A stretch of 64,000 nt of DNA, taken from NCBI GenBank assembly GCA_026707545.1, contig JAPOWR010000001.1, positions 2,996,630 through 3,060,629 of the forward strand. Direction: 5' to 3'. Numbering within the stretch: the first letter of the stretch is position 1; each line of letters starts with the position of its first letter. This document shows, piece by piece, positions 26,110 through 34,573 of the stretch. A program made the translations under genes and the position numbers. Source of the stretch: Acidobacteriota bacterium. GTDB lineage: Bacteria > Acidobacteriota > Thermoanaerobaculia > Multivoradales > Multivoraceae. The notes under the pieces are model-generated. The model was not told the DNA's origin and did no database searches. It worked only from the letters and a program-made list of their open reading frames with translations.

Positions 26110-26751
26110 ATGCCTCGAATCACCCCTCTTGAACTGCTGGGCCCGGCCGGCGCGCTCCAGGCCGAACTGATCGAACCGGACGCCACACCGTCCTTCGTCG
26201 TCACGGTCGCGCACCCCCATCCGCTTTACGGCGGCGACATGGACAACCACGTCGTGACCGCCGCCGCGAACGCTGTAGTCGAACTCGGCGGCGCGGCGCT
26301 CCGCTTCAACTTCCGCGGTACGGGCGGCAGCGAAGGGCGCCACGACGAGGGACGTGGCGAGACCGAAGACCTCGGAGCAGGCGAACAGGAGCTCCGGCGC
26401 CGGTTCCCGCAGTTGCCGCGCGTCGGCGTCGGCTACTCGTTCGGTGCCGTCGTCACCATGGCGCGGCTGCCCCAGGCTGAGGCAGCGCAGGATCCGCCAA
26501 GCGGCGTGCTACTCATCGCACCGCCGCTGACCCACTACGACTTCGAGGCAGCCGCTACCGCCTCAGTTCCCGTAGCCGTCGTCTACGGCCAGCTCGACGC
26601 GTTCACAACGGACGCGATGATCCGCCGGCTGCCCAAGCGTTGGCCCACGCTGGGCGCTTGCCTGGAAGTTTCAGGTGTCGGCCACGACCTGTCGTCGCCA
26701 GAACTCGGCCCAACGATCCAGCGAGCCCTTCAGCGCCTGATCCCAACATAG
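26110..26751 (+). CDS. Small alpha/beta hydrolase (dienelactone-hydrolase-like)
   Basis: 213 residues, cytoplasmic. Short alpha/beta hydrolase with the typical AHPHPLYGGDMDNHVV start, LRFNFRGTGGSEG, the nucleophile elbow GYSFG (Ser110), the acid in VVYGQLDAF and the base in SGVGHDLS. Such proteins are widespread and of uncertain substrate. Unlike the hydrolase-fold protein at 19432-20436, all catalytic residues are intact. A TATATT hexamer at 26074-26079, 30 bases before the ATG, could be a -10 element, but no good -35 stands in front of it. The 162-base gap before the gene holds nothing else I can identify. Confidence 0.85.
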   Translation: MPRITPLELLGPAGALQAELIEPDATPSFVVTVAHPHPLYGGDMDNHVVTAAANAVVELGGAALRFNFRGTGGSEGRHDEGRGETEDLGAGEQELRRRFPQLPRVGVGYSFGAVVTMARLPQAEAAQDPPSGVLLIAPPLTHYDFEAAATASVPVAVVYGQLDAFTTDAMIRRLPKRWPTLGACLEVSGVGHDLSSPELGPTIQRALQRLIPT

Positions 26752-26899
26752 GAGTTCGTCCAGCGCCCGTTCCACGCGGTTCCCGCAGCCGAGGCGCGAG
26801 ACCGGACGAGGACGGCCCGGTTCTTGCAAAGATAGCTGGGTGAACGCATGGCGACAGAGTCCGCGGATGGGCGTCGGGTGGGAGTGATTGAGGGAAAGA

Positions 26900-29800
26900 G
26901 TGTTCCTAAGAAGCTCGCGTAGGGCGAGCCATCCTGGACGCCAGCTGGCGGGAAAGCTGGCCCTGGCCGGAGTCATCCTCCTGGCGGGACCCGTCGGGGG
27001 TCAGCGTTTGCTGGAAGTGATTCCGCAGGGGACCCGATCCTCAAGCATCGTGGGTGCCGGTCTCGCGCCCGAGGTTCCCCTGATTGCCGTTCAGGTCGAC
27101 TTCGAGTTGCTCCGCAGCGAGCCGGTCAGACTGGAACTGCCGACCCCCGATGGCCGGATCCTGTGGGCCGACCTCAGCGTCTTCGAGGATCGGGGTGGCG
27201 GAGATCTCATGTGGGCCGGGAGGCTGTCGGGCGCGGACTACGACAGTGTCGTGCTGACGGTGGAAGGTGGCCGTCTGGTCGGTTGGTTTGGTGAGCCCGG
27301 TGGCGTGCGCTATCGGATCAGCGCCCGGCCCGACGGTGGCGGTCAGATGGCTACCGGGCCCGGGCCGCCGGGGCGAGAGCCGGATGCCTTCTGTCCTGTG
27401 AGTGCCGATCCGGATCCGCGACCGCTGGGGCAGGCACGCCTTCCCGCCGAGGCGATGGCCGTCGATCGGCCGCTGCGCGCTGGGGCGGCCCAGAACCACG
27501 AACAGCTCGACATCCTCGTGGTTTACAACAGTCCGGCTGCACTGAACTGGTCGAACCAAGATGTTGACGCGCAAGCGGCGATCCGAAGCGCGGGCGACTA
27601 CCTGAACATGGTGTTGCGGAACGGCGGCGCGGGGGTGAAAGCGAACATCGTCCACATCGCCCAGATCCGCGGCGCCCTGGATAGCACGGGCTTCAACGGA
27701 CCCGGCTTGTACGGCACCTCGATGATCACCCAACTGCGCCACAACGGAGAGGCGCTTCGACTGAGACGGAAGTATGGCGCCGACCTCGTCCATCTCTTCA
27801 CGGGTGAGTCTCCGTGGACCCTTGGCGGCTGCGGCCAGCACTACATACTGTCTCGGAACGAAACCGCGGAGGACTTCTCCGAGTACGCCTACGGCTGGAC
27901 CTCCAACGCCTGTTTCGACGAAGGGCCGATCTTCGCCCACGAGATCGGACACGGCCTTGGGGCTCACCACGACCCGCCGAACGGCGGTCCCTCGCGGTTC
28001 GCCGTCAGGCCGTACGCGTTCGGCCATGGCAATCACGACCACATCCCGAACGCGGGGACGATCATGAGCTACACGGGCCAGGTCGAGCCGTACCTGTCGA
28101 GTGTCCGCATCAGGCCGCATGGCCGCGTCGTCGGCATAGCGGACGAGCGGGAGAACGAACGAGCCCTGGGGCAAACGATCCACGTCGGCGTCCAGTACGG
28201 CGACTTCGTGTCCCCCCTGCCGGCGGACGCACCGACGGCGCCGACCAGCCTGCACGTGGAGATGGAGGATGCCGACTCCATGAAGCTGTCCTGGTGGGAC
28301 AACGCACCGGACGCGGACTCCTACGAGGTGACGTTCTGGCGGACGGGGCAGGCGGGAGAACCGACGAGGAGGCGGGTGGATGGCCGAGATTCGACGATCG
28401 TGGACCTCCCGGTGGCCGATGCCGGTACGCGGTACTTCTTCTTCGTCCGGGCTGTCAGGGGGGAGACCCTTTCGGCGAGAAGCAGCATTCGCACGCTGGC
28501 GATTCCGGGCGCTGAGCCGCCGGCGCCGTCGGGGATCACCTGGCGGTACGTACCGGTCGACGATCCCGTCCTGATGGGAACGCACACCATCCGCGTGAGC
28601 TGGGCTGACAACTCCGACGACGAGTCCGTCTTCCACGTGCTGCTCCTCGACGGCTTCCTCAGGTTGTTGCGGCGGAAGTCCGTCCCAGCGGATTCAACCT
28701 CGACCCTGATCTCCCGGCTGGCGCCCGGCGAGAACTACCTGGTGGTGGTGCAGGCTCTCGGCTTGACGGGCAGATCTGAGGACAACGAGTCAGTGGAAGT
28801 GCTTACGCCCTCCGCTCCCGGTCCGACGGCCGTTTCCGATCTGACCGCGCGCGCCACGGGAGACACATCCGTTCGTCTGACCTGGACGGCCAACTCTTCG
28901 GGCGAACTCGGATTCCGCGTACTGGCGCTGGTCTCGGGCTGGTTCGGTCTGTTCGAGGCTGAAGCCGGAAGTGAGTCGATCGAGATCGAGGGGCTGGCCC
29001 GTGGGGGCAGCTACTTCTTCGGAGTGTGGCCGCATGACGATGCGGGCTTGGGCGGCCGCAGCGTGGCCAGTCTGAGATTGGGCGCCTTGGGACGGGGTCC
29101 AGAGGCTCCGACGAAGCTCGGTTGGGGGTTTGCCGAGGGCGTCGCCCGTCTGACCTGGAAAGACAACTCGAGCACAGAAAGCGGCTTCGAGATTCAGTAC
29201 CGGCCGGAGTACGAGACACAGGACACGACCGTCGTAGGCGGCGGACGTTGGACCCGCGTCGCTCTGGTTCCTGCGAACACCACGTCGTTCGACCTGTACC
29301 CCAGCGAGGCGGTCGACTACCGGGTCTTCGCGTACAGCGACGCCGGCTTCTCACGCGCGAGCAACACGGTCAGGGGGATGCCGACGCCGAGCGGCGATCC
29401 CCCGGGGGGAGGTGGCGGTGGTGTCACAGCGGTGCCCTCCGGCGAAACCGCTGTCGAGCTGGCCTGGACCGGCAGGTGGGCACGTGCGGCTCGGGGCACG
29501 CTTTCGATTGAGGCGCGCAACCCGGCAAGCGACTGGGTCGAGGTGGCGAGCGCCACGCCTACGATGGGGAACACCGTCGTCACGGGTCTGGAGGCCGAGA
29601 CGCCCTACACGTTCCGGCTTCTGGCCGGTCGGGCAGACTACTCACCGGAAGTCAGCGTGACCACCGGCGCATACGAGGGCGCCTGCAGGCCGGGATCGGC
29701 GTACCTCTGCCTGCGGGACGGCCGCTTCGAAGTGCGGGCACACTGGAGCAAGCCGGACAGCCTCAGCGAGTACGGTTCGGGTACGGCGGTGTCGGTCGAT

Positions 29801-30511
29801 GTTTCGGACGAGTCGGGGCTGTTCTGGTTCTTCGACCCCGAGAACATCGAACTGGTTGTCAAGGTGCTCGACGGCCGGACGATCAACGGCAGCTACTGGG
29901 TCTTCTTCGGCGCGCTGTCGGACGTCGAGTACTGGATCACCGTGAGAGACGCGCAGACAGGCCAGCGGCGGACGTACCACAACCCGCCCAGGGAAGTCTG
30001 CGGCCAGAAGGACCTCGGTGCGTTCGGCGATCCAGGTGCCGCGGCCACTCGACCGGCTGCGGGCGGCCACGGTCCGGGTGGACCGGGCATCGAGCTGGTG
30101 CGAATGAGCGCGGTCGCACTCGACGCCATCAGTGTCGGCCGTTCGAGTCATGGCGCTGGCGACTGCGAGGCGGCCAAAGACCGTCTGTGTCTCCTGGACG
30201 ATCGCTTCTCGGTCGAGGTCGGCTTCGTCGATCCGAACGCCGGAACCGGCTTGCAGGAACCAGCTCAGGTGATTCCGTCGCTCACGATGGCGAAGACGGG
30301 TTTCTTCTGGTTCTTTAGTTCGTCGAACATCGAGTTGGCCGTGAAGATGTTGGACGGTCGCGCCCTGAACGGCCACTTCTGGCTCCTGTACGGCGGCCTG
30401 TCCGATGTCGAGTACGAGATCACGGTCACGGACACGGTGACCGGCGAGGCCTCGGCTTACCGCAACGAGCCGGGCAGCATCTGTGGTGAGATCCACATCG
30501 ACGCGTTCTGA
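26900..30511 (+). CDS. Large secreted metzincin-type metalloprotease with fibronectin III-like domains and two C-terminal repeat modules
   Basis: 1203 residues. The GTG with GAGGGAAA upstream gives a signal peptide (KLALAGVILLAGPVGGQ, about 19-35). A propeptide-like region follows; the catalytic domain has HEIGHGLGAHHD at about 347-358 (HExxHxxGxxH zinc site) and a Met-turn candidate GTIMSYTG. From about 440 to 915 there are five fibronectin III-like units (for example PTSLHVEMEDADSMKLSWWDN; VRLTWTANS; ARLTWKDNS). The last 280 residues contain two copies of a module of about 110 residues with LCL-D-RF, SG-FWFF, NIEL-VK-LDGR, LSDVEY-ITV and a terminal Cys-Gly. Probably digests extracellular protein or acts at the cell surface. 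No sorting signal or secretion gene is nearby. Confidence 0.85.
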   Translation: MFLRSSRRASHPGRQLAGKLALAGVILLAGPVGGQRLLEVIPQGTRSSSIVGAGLAPEVPLIAVQVDFELLRSEPVRLELPTPDGRILWADLSVFEDRGGGDLMWAGRLSGADYDSVVLTVEGGRLVGWFGEPGGVRYRISARPDGGGQMATGPGPPGREPDAFCPVSADPDPRPLGQARLPAEAMAVDRPLRAGAAQNHEQLDILVVYNSPAALNWSNQDVDAQAAIRSAGDYLNMVLRNGGAGVKANIVHIAQIRGALDSTGFNGPGLYGTSMITQLRHNGEALRLRRKYGADLVHLFTGESPWTLGGCGQHYILSRNETAEDFSEYAYGWTSNACFDEGPIFAHEIGHGLGAHHDPPNGGPSRFAVRPYAFGHGNHDHIPNAGTIMSYTGQVEPYLSSVRIRPHGRVVGIADERENERALGQTIHVGVQYGDFVSPLPADAPTAPTSLHVEMEDADSMKLSWWDNAPDADSYEVTFWRTGQAGEPTRRRVDGRDSTIVDLPVADAGTRYFFFVRAVRGETLSARSSIRTLAIPGAEPPAPSGITWRYVPVDDPVLMGTHTIRVSWADNSDDESVFHVLLLDGFLRLLRRKSVPADSTSTLISRLAPGENYLVVVQALGLTGRSEDNESVEVLTPSAPGPTAVSDLTARATGDTSVRLTWTANSSGELGFRVLALVSGWFGLFEAEAGSESIEIEGLARGGSYFFGVWPHDDAGLGGRSVASLRLGALGRGPEAPTKLGWGFAEGVARLTWKDNSSTESGFEIQYRPEYETQDTTVVGGGRWTRVALVPANTTSFDLYPSEAVDYRVFAYSDAGFSRASNTVRGMPTPSGDPPGGGGGGVTAVPSGETAVELAWTGRWARAARGTLSIEARNPASDWVEVASATPTMGNTVVTGLEAETPYTFRLLAGRADYSPEVSVTTGAYEGACRPGSAYLCLRDGRFEVRAHWSKPDSLSEYGSGTAVSVDVSDESGLFWFFDPENIELVVKVLDGRTINGSYWVFFGALSDVEYWITVRDAQTGQRRTYHNPPREVCGQKDLGAFGDPGAAATRPAAGGHGPGGPGIELVRMSAVALDAISVGRSSHGAGDCEAAKDRLCLLDDRFSVEVGFVDPNAGTGLQEPAQVIPSLTMAKTGFFWFFSSSNIELAVKMLDGRALNGHFWLLYGGLSDVEYEITVTDTVTGEASAYRNEPGSICGEIHIDAF

Positions 30512-30631
30512 GGCTTGCGGACTGCTCCAACGCTCGCCCCGGCACCGCGACGCCGCTACACGGCGAACGACGAGCCGTCTTGCAGATAGGTGTAGATCCT
30601 CATGAAGTCGTGATCTCGCCGCGAGCGGGTG

Positions 30632-31225
30632 CTAGCAGGCGCGAACTTCCTCGGCTTCACCCGACGAGTTGTAGCAGCGGCGGCAGCGGGCCTCGTAGGC
30701 CTCCGTGTCCCCGACCAGTACCTGCTGCTCACCCGCGGCGATTCGGAGCGAGTACTGGGCGGCGGCGCCGCAGCGCACGCAGACGGCATGCATCTTGTCG
30801 ACGTACTCCGCGATCGCCATCAGCTCCGGGATCGGCCCGAACGGCCGGCGCCGGAAGTCCAGGTCGAGGCCGGCCACGATCACCCGTACGCCGAGGTCGG
30901 CGAGCTCCGTCACCAGGTCGACCAGACCCCGGTCGAAGAACTGGGCCTCGTCGATCCCGACGACCTCGACGCCGAGACTCAGCTTCTCGCGCATCTCGTC
31001 GCTCGACGCCACGGTCACCGCGGACAGGCTGCGGTTGTCCCGGGTGCGCAGCACGTCCGCCTCGCCGCCCCGGGTGTCGGTCGCGATGCGGAACACCTGG
31101 ACGCGCTGGCGGGCGATCAGGGCCCGGCGCAGCCGGCGCAGCAACTCCTCGCTCTTGCCCGAGAACATGCCGCCGGTGATCACCTCGATGCAGCCGCCGT
31201 CGCCCCGGCCCTGCTCCCGGATCAC
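30632..31225 (-). CDS. tdk: Thymidine kinase
   Basis: 197 residues from GTG. Type II (TK1-like) thymidine kinase for nucleoside salvage: dT + ATP gives dTMP. P-loop GGMFSGKS (18-25), the catalytic Glu in DEAQFF (Glu93), the lasso and zinc site with Cys149, Cys152, Cys181 and Cys184, and the IVAGLDLDFRRRPF strand-loop are all present. Single gene, convergent with the protease gene across 120 bases and divergent from the HesB gene. That 120-base gap (30512-30631) contains only a weak 5-base hairpin (30551-30565) and a 15-codon open frame I do not trust. Confidence 0.96.
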   Translation of the reverse strand: MIREQGRGDGGCIEVITGGMFSGKSEELLRRLRRALIARQRVQVFRIATDTRGGEADVLRTRDNRSLSAVTVASSDEMREKLSLGVEVVGIDEAQFFDRGLVDLVTELADLGVRVIVAGLDLDFRRRPFGPIPELMAIAEYVDKMHAVCVRCGAAAQYSLRIAAGEQQVLVGDTEAYEARCRRCYNSSGEAEEVRAC

Positions 31226-31351
31226 AGGCCTTCTCCGCTCGCGTCACGGCTGCCCGCGGCGGGCCGCATCGAACCCTCCAACGTCCCGGTCAGCACGCCT
31301 CGATGATACTCTCGGGCAACGAGGCCGCCCATCGCGCGCCTCTGTGAACAG

Positions 31352-31741
31352 ATGCCTGAGATCGACTTCCCTACCCCGCCGGCACCGACGCCCGCACCCA
31401 CGCAGGTACCGGACACGCTGCATCTGACCGCCAAGGCAGTGCGCATGATCAAGCTCACCCGCGAGGACGAGGGCCTGTCATCCGACCACGGCCTGCGCGT
31501 CGCGGTCCGGGGCGGCGGCTGCAGTGGGTTCGAGTACGCGCTCGACTTCGAGACGAATCAGCGCGAGACGGACGAGGTCTTCGAGTACGACGGCCTGCAG
31601 GTCTACGTCGATCCGATCAGCGCCCGCTATCTCAAGGGCACGACGATCGACTACCAGCTCGGCGTCGCCGGCACCGGGTTCAAGTTCTCGAACCCCAAGG
31701 CCGTCGGCACCTGCGGCTGCGGTTCGTCATTCGCCGTCTAG
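31352..31741 (+). CDS. HesB/IscA-type iron-sulfur cluster carrier (ErpA-like)
   Basis: 129 residues. A-type carrier that passes Fe-S clusters to target enzymes. The three conserved cysteines are Cys57 (GGGCSGF) and Cys121/Cys123 (TCGCGSSF). The first 22 residues are a Pro-rich extension (FPTPPAPTPAPTQVP) not seen in E. coli ErpA. No isc or suf genes are adjacent. YgfZ, which helps Fe-S enzyme biogenesis, lies 3 kb downstream. ATG start. Confidence 0.92.
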   Translation: MPEIDFPTPPAPTPAPTQVPDTLHLTAKAVRMIKLTREDEGLSSDHGLRVAVRGGGCSGFEYALDFETNQRETDEVFEYDGLQVYVDPISARYLKGTTIDYQLGVAGTGFKFSNPKAVGTCGCGSSFAV

Positions 31742-31759
31742 CGGCTGCGCGGCACCGGC

Positions 31760-33109
31760 ATGCCGCCCAATGGACTCAGCCGCCGTACCCTACTCCGAAG
31801 CACCGGCACCAGCGTCCTCCTCGGCGCTGCCGGCGCCCCCGGGCTTCTGAACACCCGCCACGCCTCCGCACAACCCAGCCAATCCACACCCGCCACCGAC
31901 TTCGACGAAGTCTACGACCGTCGGGGTACCGACAGCTCCCGCTGGGACGGCCCGATCGAGCAATACGGCTCCGGCATCGTGGCCGCCATGGGCGTCTCCG
32001 ACATGGACTTCCGCGCGGCCCCCTGCATCACGCGGGCACTCGCCGAGCGCTGCGCCCACGAGAACTGGGGCTACATACGCCGCTCCGACTCCTACGCCGA
32101 AGCGGTCGTGGCCTGGAACGACCGCCGCTACGGTGTTGAGATCGATCCGTCCACCCTCGTCTTCACCACCGGCGTGCACCCGGGCATCGTCGCCGCGCTG
32201 CGGACTTTCTCGCCCCCGGGCACCCGTGTCCTCATGACGACACCCACCTACGACGGCTTTTACGGCGATCTGTGGTTCACGCGTACGGTCGCGGATGACA
32301 GCGAGATGATCGTCGACGCGGACGGCCGCTACTCCATCGACTTTGACGACTTCGAACGGCGCGCCCAACGTTGCAACGCCTTCCTCCTCTGCAACCCGCA
32401 GAACCCGACCGGCAACCACTGGTCCCCCGAGGACCTGACCCGCCTCGGCGAGATCTGCCTGAAGCACCGGGTAGTCGTCCTCGCCGACGAGATCCACTGC
32501 GATTTCGTCACCCGCGGGAGCACCTACACGCCCTTCGCCACCCTCGACCCCGAGATCGTGGCCAACAGCCTCACCTTCAACTCCGGGACCAAGTCGTTCG
32601 GGCTCTCCGCGATGAGGCTGGGGTGGTACTACAGCACCAACCCCGATCTGCTGGAGCGCGTCAAGGCCAACACGCGCGCCGATCTGAACCCGCTCGCACT
32701 GGTGGCGATGCGGTCCGCGCTCGAGGAGGGCGCCCCGTGGCTGGACGAACTGATCCCCTACATCGACGCGAACCACGACCTAGCCGAGTCGCACATCCGT
32801 GACACACTGCCGGGTATCCGCTACGCGAAGGCGCAGGGCACCTACCTCGCCTGGCTCGACGTGGCGGAGTTCGCGGAGCGGATCGGAGCCGTCCAGACCG
32901 CCGCGCGCGAGAGCGCCGACGCGGTCTATCCGGTGACCCCCGAAGCGATTGTTCAGCGATGGTTCGCGGAGAACGCGGGCGTGTTCCTGAACCAGGGGCC
33001 CTGGTACGGCACCGGCGGGGCTGGACACATGCGCATGAACCTGGCCTCTTCACGCAGGATCGTGGAGCTGGCTTTGAACAACATGGCCGAGGCGCTGGCC
33101 GAGGCCTGA
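31760..33109 (+). CDS. MalY/PatB-like PLP enzyme (C-S lyase or aminotransferase) with twin-arginine signal
   Basis: 449 residues. The first 38 are a Tat-type leader: SRRTLLRS followed by a hydrophobic stretch (TSVLLGAAGAPGLL) and a small-residue cleavage region near HASAQP. The mature part is a fold-type I PLP enzyme of the MalY/PatB family: YDRRGTDSSRWD near its start, NPQNPTGNHWS, ADEIHCDF and the Schiff-base lysine in SGTKSFGLSAMRLGW. These features fit cystathionine beta-lyase-like enzymes. Export by Tat is plausible for an enzyme that folds with its cofactor inside. It begins 18 bases after the HesB gene, probably in one transcript. The leader could also be an uncleaved anchor. Confidence 0.85.
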   Translation: MPPNGLSRRTLLRSTGTSVLLGAAGAPGLLNTRHASAQPSQSTPATDFDEVYDRRGTDSSRWDGPIEQYGSGIVAAMGVSDMDFRAAPCITRALAERCAHENWGYIRRSDSYAEAVVAWNDRRYGVEIDPSTLVFTTGVHPGIVAALRTFSPPGTRVLMTTPTYDGFYGDLWFTRTVADDSEMIVDADGRYSIDFDDFERRAQRCNAFLLCNPQNPTGNHWSPEDLTRLGEICLKHRVVVLADEIHCDFVTRGSTYTPFATLDPEIVANSLTFNSGTKSFGLSAMRLGWYYSTNPDLLERVKANTRADLNPLALVAMRSALEEGAPWLDELIPYIDANHDLAESHIRDTLPGIRYAKAQGTYLAWLDVAEFAERIGAVQTAARESADAVYPVTPEAIVQRWFAENAGVFLNQGPWYGTGGAGHMRMNLASSRRIVELALNNMAEALAEA

Positions 33110-33117
33110 CTGCGGCG

Positions 33118-33807
33118 CTAGTCCAGCGGTTCCTCCTCCCGCCAGGAGGACTCTCCGTCCGCGTAGTGCTCCCGTTTCCAGATCGGCACTTCGGCCTTGA
33201 GGCGTTCGAGAGCCAGTCGGTTCACCTCGTAGGCCTGACGGCGGTGGGCGGATGCGGTGGCGATGACTACGCTCGCATCGCCTACTTCGAGTGTGCCCAA
33301 GCCGTGGACAATCTCGACGCGGGTTCCGGGTTCAGCCGTCTCGAGCTCGTTCACGATCCGTTCAAGGCGCCTCTCCGCCATCGCCGGATACGCGGAGTAG
33401 GTAATGCGCTCCACGGGGCGGCCGCCGAAGGAGTTACGGACGTTGCCGACGAAGACGACGACCGCTCCCTTGCCGGCGTCCTCTACGCCGGCGCGTACGG
33501 AGGCCACCGTGTCCGCGTGGACGGGGCCGTCCCGCAGCCGTCCGGCAGAGGCACCGCAGGAGCCGCCCGACACCGGGGGCAGCAACGCCACTTCGGCGCC
33601 GTCGTGAAGCGTGACGGTCCGGTCCCCGGCGACTTCCCCGTCGACGGCCACTGCCAGGCGCGGCCAAAGGGCTTCCAGACCCGGATATGCCGCCGTCAGG
33701 CGCTCGACCAGGTCGGCGACCGTGCTGCCGTCCGGGAGGTCGTGTTCCGTCTCGGCGCTGCCTACAGCGTCCAGCGCGGTGGCGAAGCTCAGCACCCGTA
33801 CGATCAA
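33118..33807 (-). CDS. Fused molybdopterin synthase, MoaD-MoaE
   Basis: 229 residues. Residues 1-82 are a ubiquitin-like MoaD small subunit ending in LLPPVSGG (Gly81-Gly82). Residues 90-229 are the MoaE large subunit: HGLGTLEVGDASVVIATASAHRRQAYEV and the catalytic lysines in LKAEVPIWKREHYADG (Lys204 and Lys211). Molybdopterin synthase converts precursor Z to molybdopterin using a thiocarboxylate on the C-terminal Gly of MoaD; here that Gly is internal, so the chain must be cut after Gly82 to work. The fused MoaX of Mycobacterium tuberculosis is known to be cleaved in this way. No other moa genes are in the window; a molybdoenzyme gene lies at 38948. Confidence 0.93.
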   Translation of the reverse strand: MIVRVLSFATALDAVGSAETEHDLPDGSTVADLVERLTAAYPGLEALWPRLAVAVDGEVAGDRTVTLHDGAEVALLPPVSGGSCGASAGRLRDGPVHADTVASVRAGVEDAGKGAVVVFVGNVRNSFGGRPVERITYSAYPAMAERRLERIVNELETAEPGTRVEIVHGLGTLEVGDASVVIATASAHRRQAYEVNRLALERLKAEVPIWKREHYADGESSWREEEPLD

Positions 33808-33868
33808 GACGGGGAAAAGGCTAACAGGGCGGATAGTCTCCCCGCTTACTTCTGACTCCGGCTAAGCC

Positions 33869-34573
33869 ATGCGGCTCCTGCTCTTCGACATCGACGGCAC
33901 CCTGGTTCGGTGCGGCCCGCAGATCGGGCCCATCTTCATGGGCGCGCTCAAGCGCACCTTCGGCCGGACCGGCAACGTCCGCGCCTACGACTTCGGCGGC
34001 AGGACGGACACGGAAGCGGTCATCGACCTGATGACCGAGGCCGGCCTGCCGCGCGCCGAGGTCGAAGGCCGCCTGGGTGAGGTGCGCTCCCACTACAGCG
34101 ACCTGCTCAAGCGGCTCGACCCGGACCAGATGAGGCTTCTGCCCGGCGTCGTCGAGCTGCTCGAGGAATTGGCCGCCGCAGAGGACACCTGCGTCGCACT
34201 GCTCACCGGCAACTGGGAGATCGGCGCCCGGGCCAAGCTGGAACCCTTCGACCTGAACCGCTTCTTCGACTTCGGCGCGTTCGGCGAGGACGGCGTCAGG
34301 CGCAATGAGCTGGTACCTGTCGCCCTAGAACGGGCAACGAGCCGGCTGGGCACTCCGGTGGACGGGAGCCATGTCGTCATCATCGGCGACACTGTCCGCG
34401 ACATCGCCTGCGGCGACGCCCATGGCGTCCAGGTGCTCGCCGTGGCAACCGGCTTCACACCCGACCACCGACTGGAAGAAGCCGGCGCCCGCTGGGTCGT
34501 GCCAGACCTGCGCCACGCCTCCGTGCGGGAGATCCTGCTCGACGGCCACGACGCCTCGCGACGGACGCCATGA
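33869..34573 (+). CDS. HAD-family phosphatase (phosphoglycolate phosphatase-like)
   Basis: 234 residues. Haloacid dehalogenase fold with motif I DIDGT (Asp7, Asp9), motif II LLTGN, a motif III region around RRNELVPVALE and motif IV GDTVRDIACGDAHG. The helical cap inserted after motif I and the GDTVRD-type motif IV match the phosphoglycolate-phosphatase/beta-phosphoglucomutase branch. Substrate not determined. Its stop overlaps the ygfZ start by four bases (ATGA), so the two are coupled. Confidence 0.88.
   Translation: MRLLLFDIDGTLVRCGPQIGPIFMGALKRTFGRTGNVRAYDFGGRTDTEAVIDLMTEAGLPRAEVEGRLGEVRSHYSDLLKRLDPDQMRLLPGVVELLEELAAAEDTCVALLTGNWEIGARAKLEPFDLNRFFDFGAFGEDGVRRNELVPVALERATSRLGTPVDGSHVVIIGDTVRDIACGDAHGVQVLAVATGFTPDHRLEEAGARWVVPDLRHASVREILLDGHDASRRTP

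Noticed and set aside
26752..26899. Promoter or small RNA before the secreted protease
   Set aside because: The 148-base gap has no clear hexamers, hairpin with T-tract or open frame with a family match.
30556..30603. A 15-codon open frame on the minus strand (starting MRIYTYLQDG) downstream of tdk
   Set aside because: It has a proper start and stop but no ribosome binding site, and its length is expected by chance. I cannot support it as a gene.
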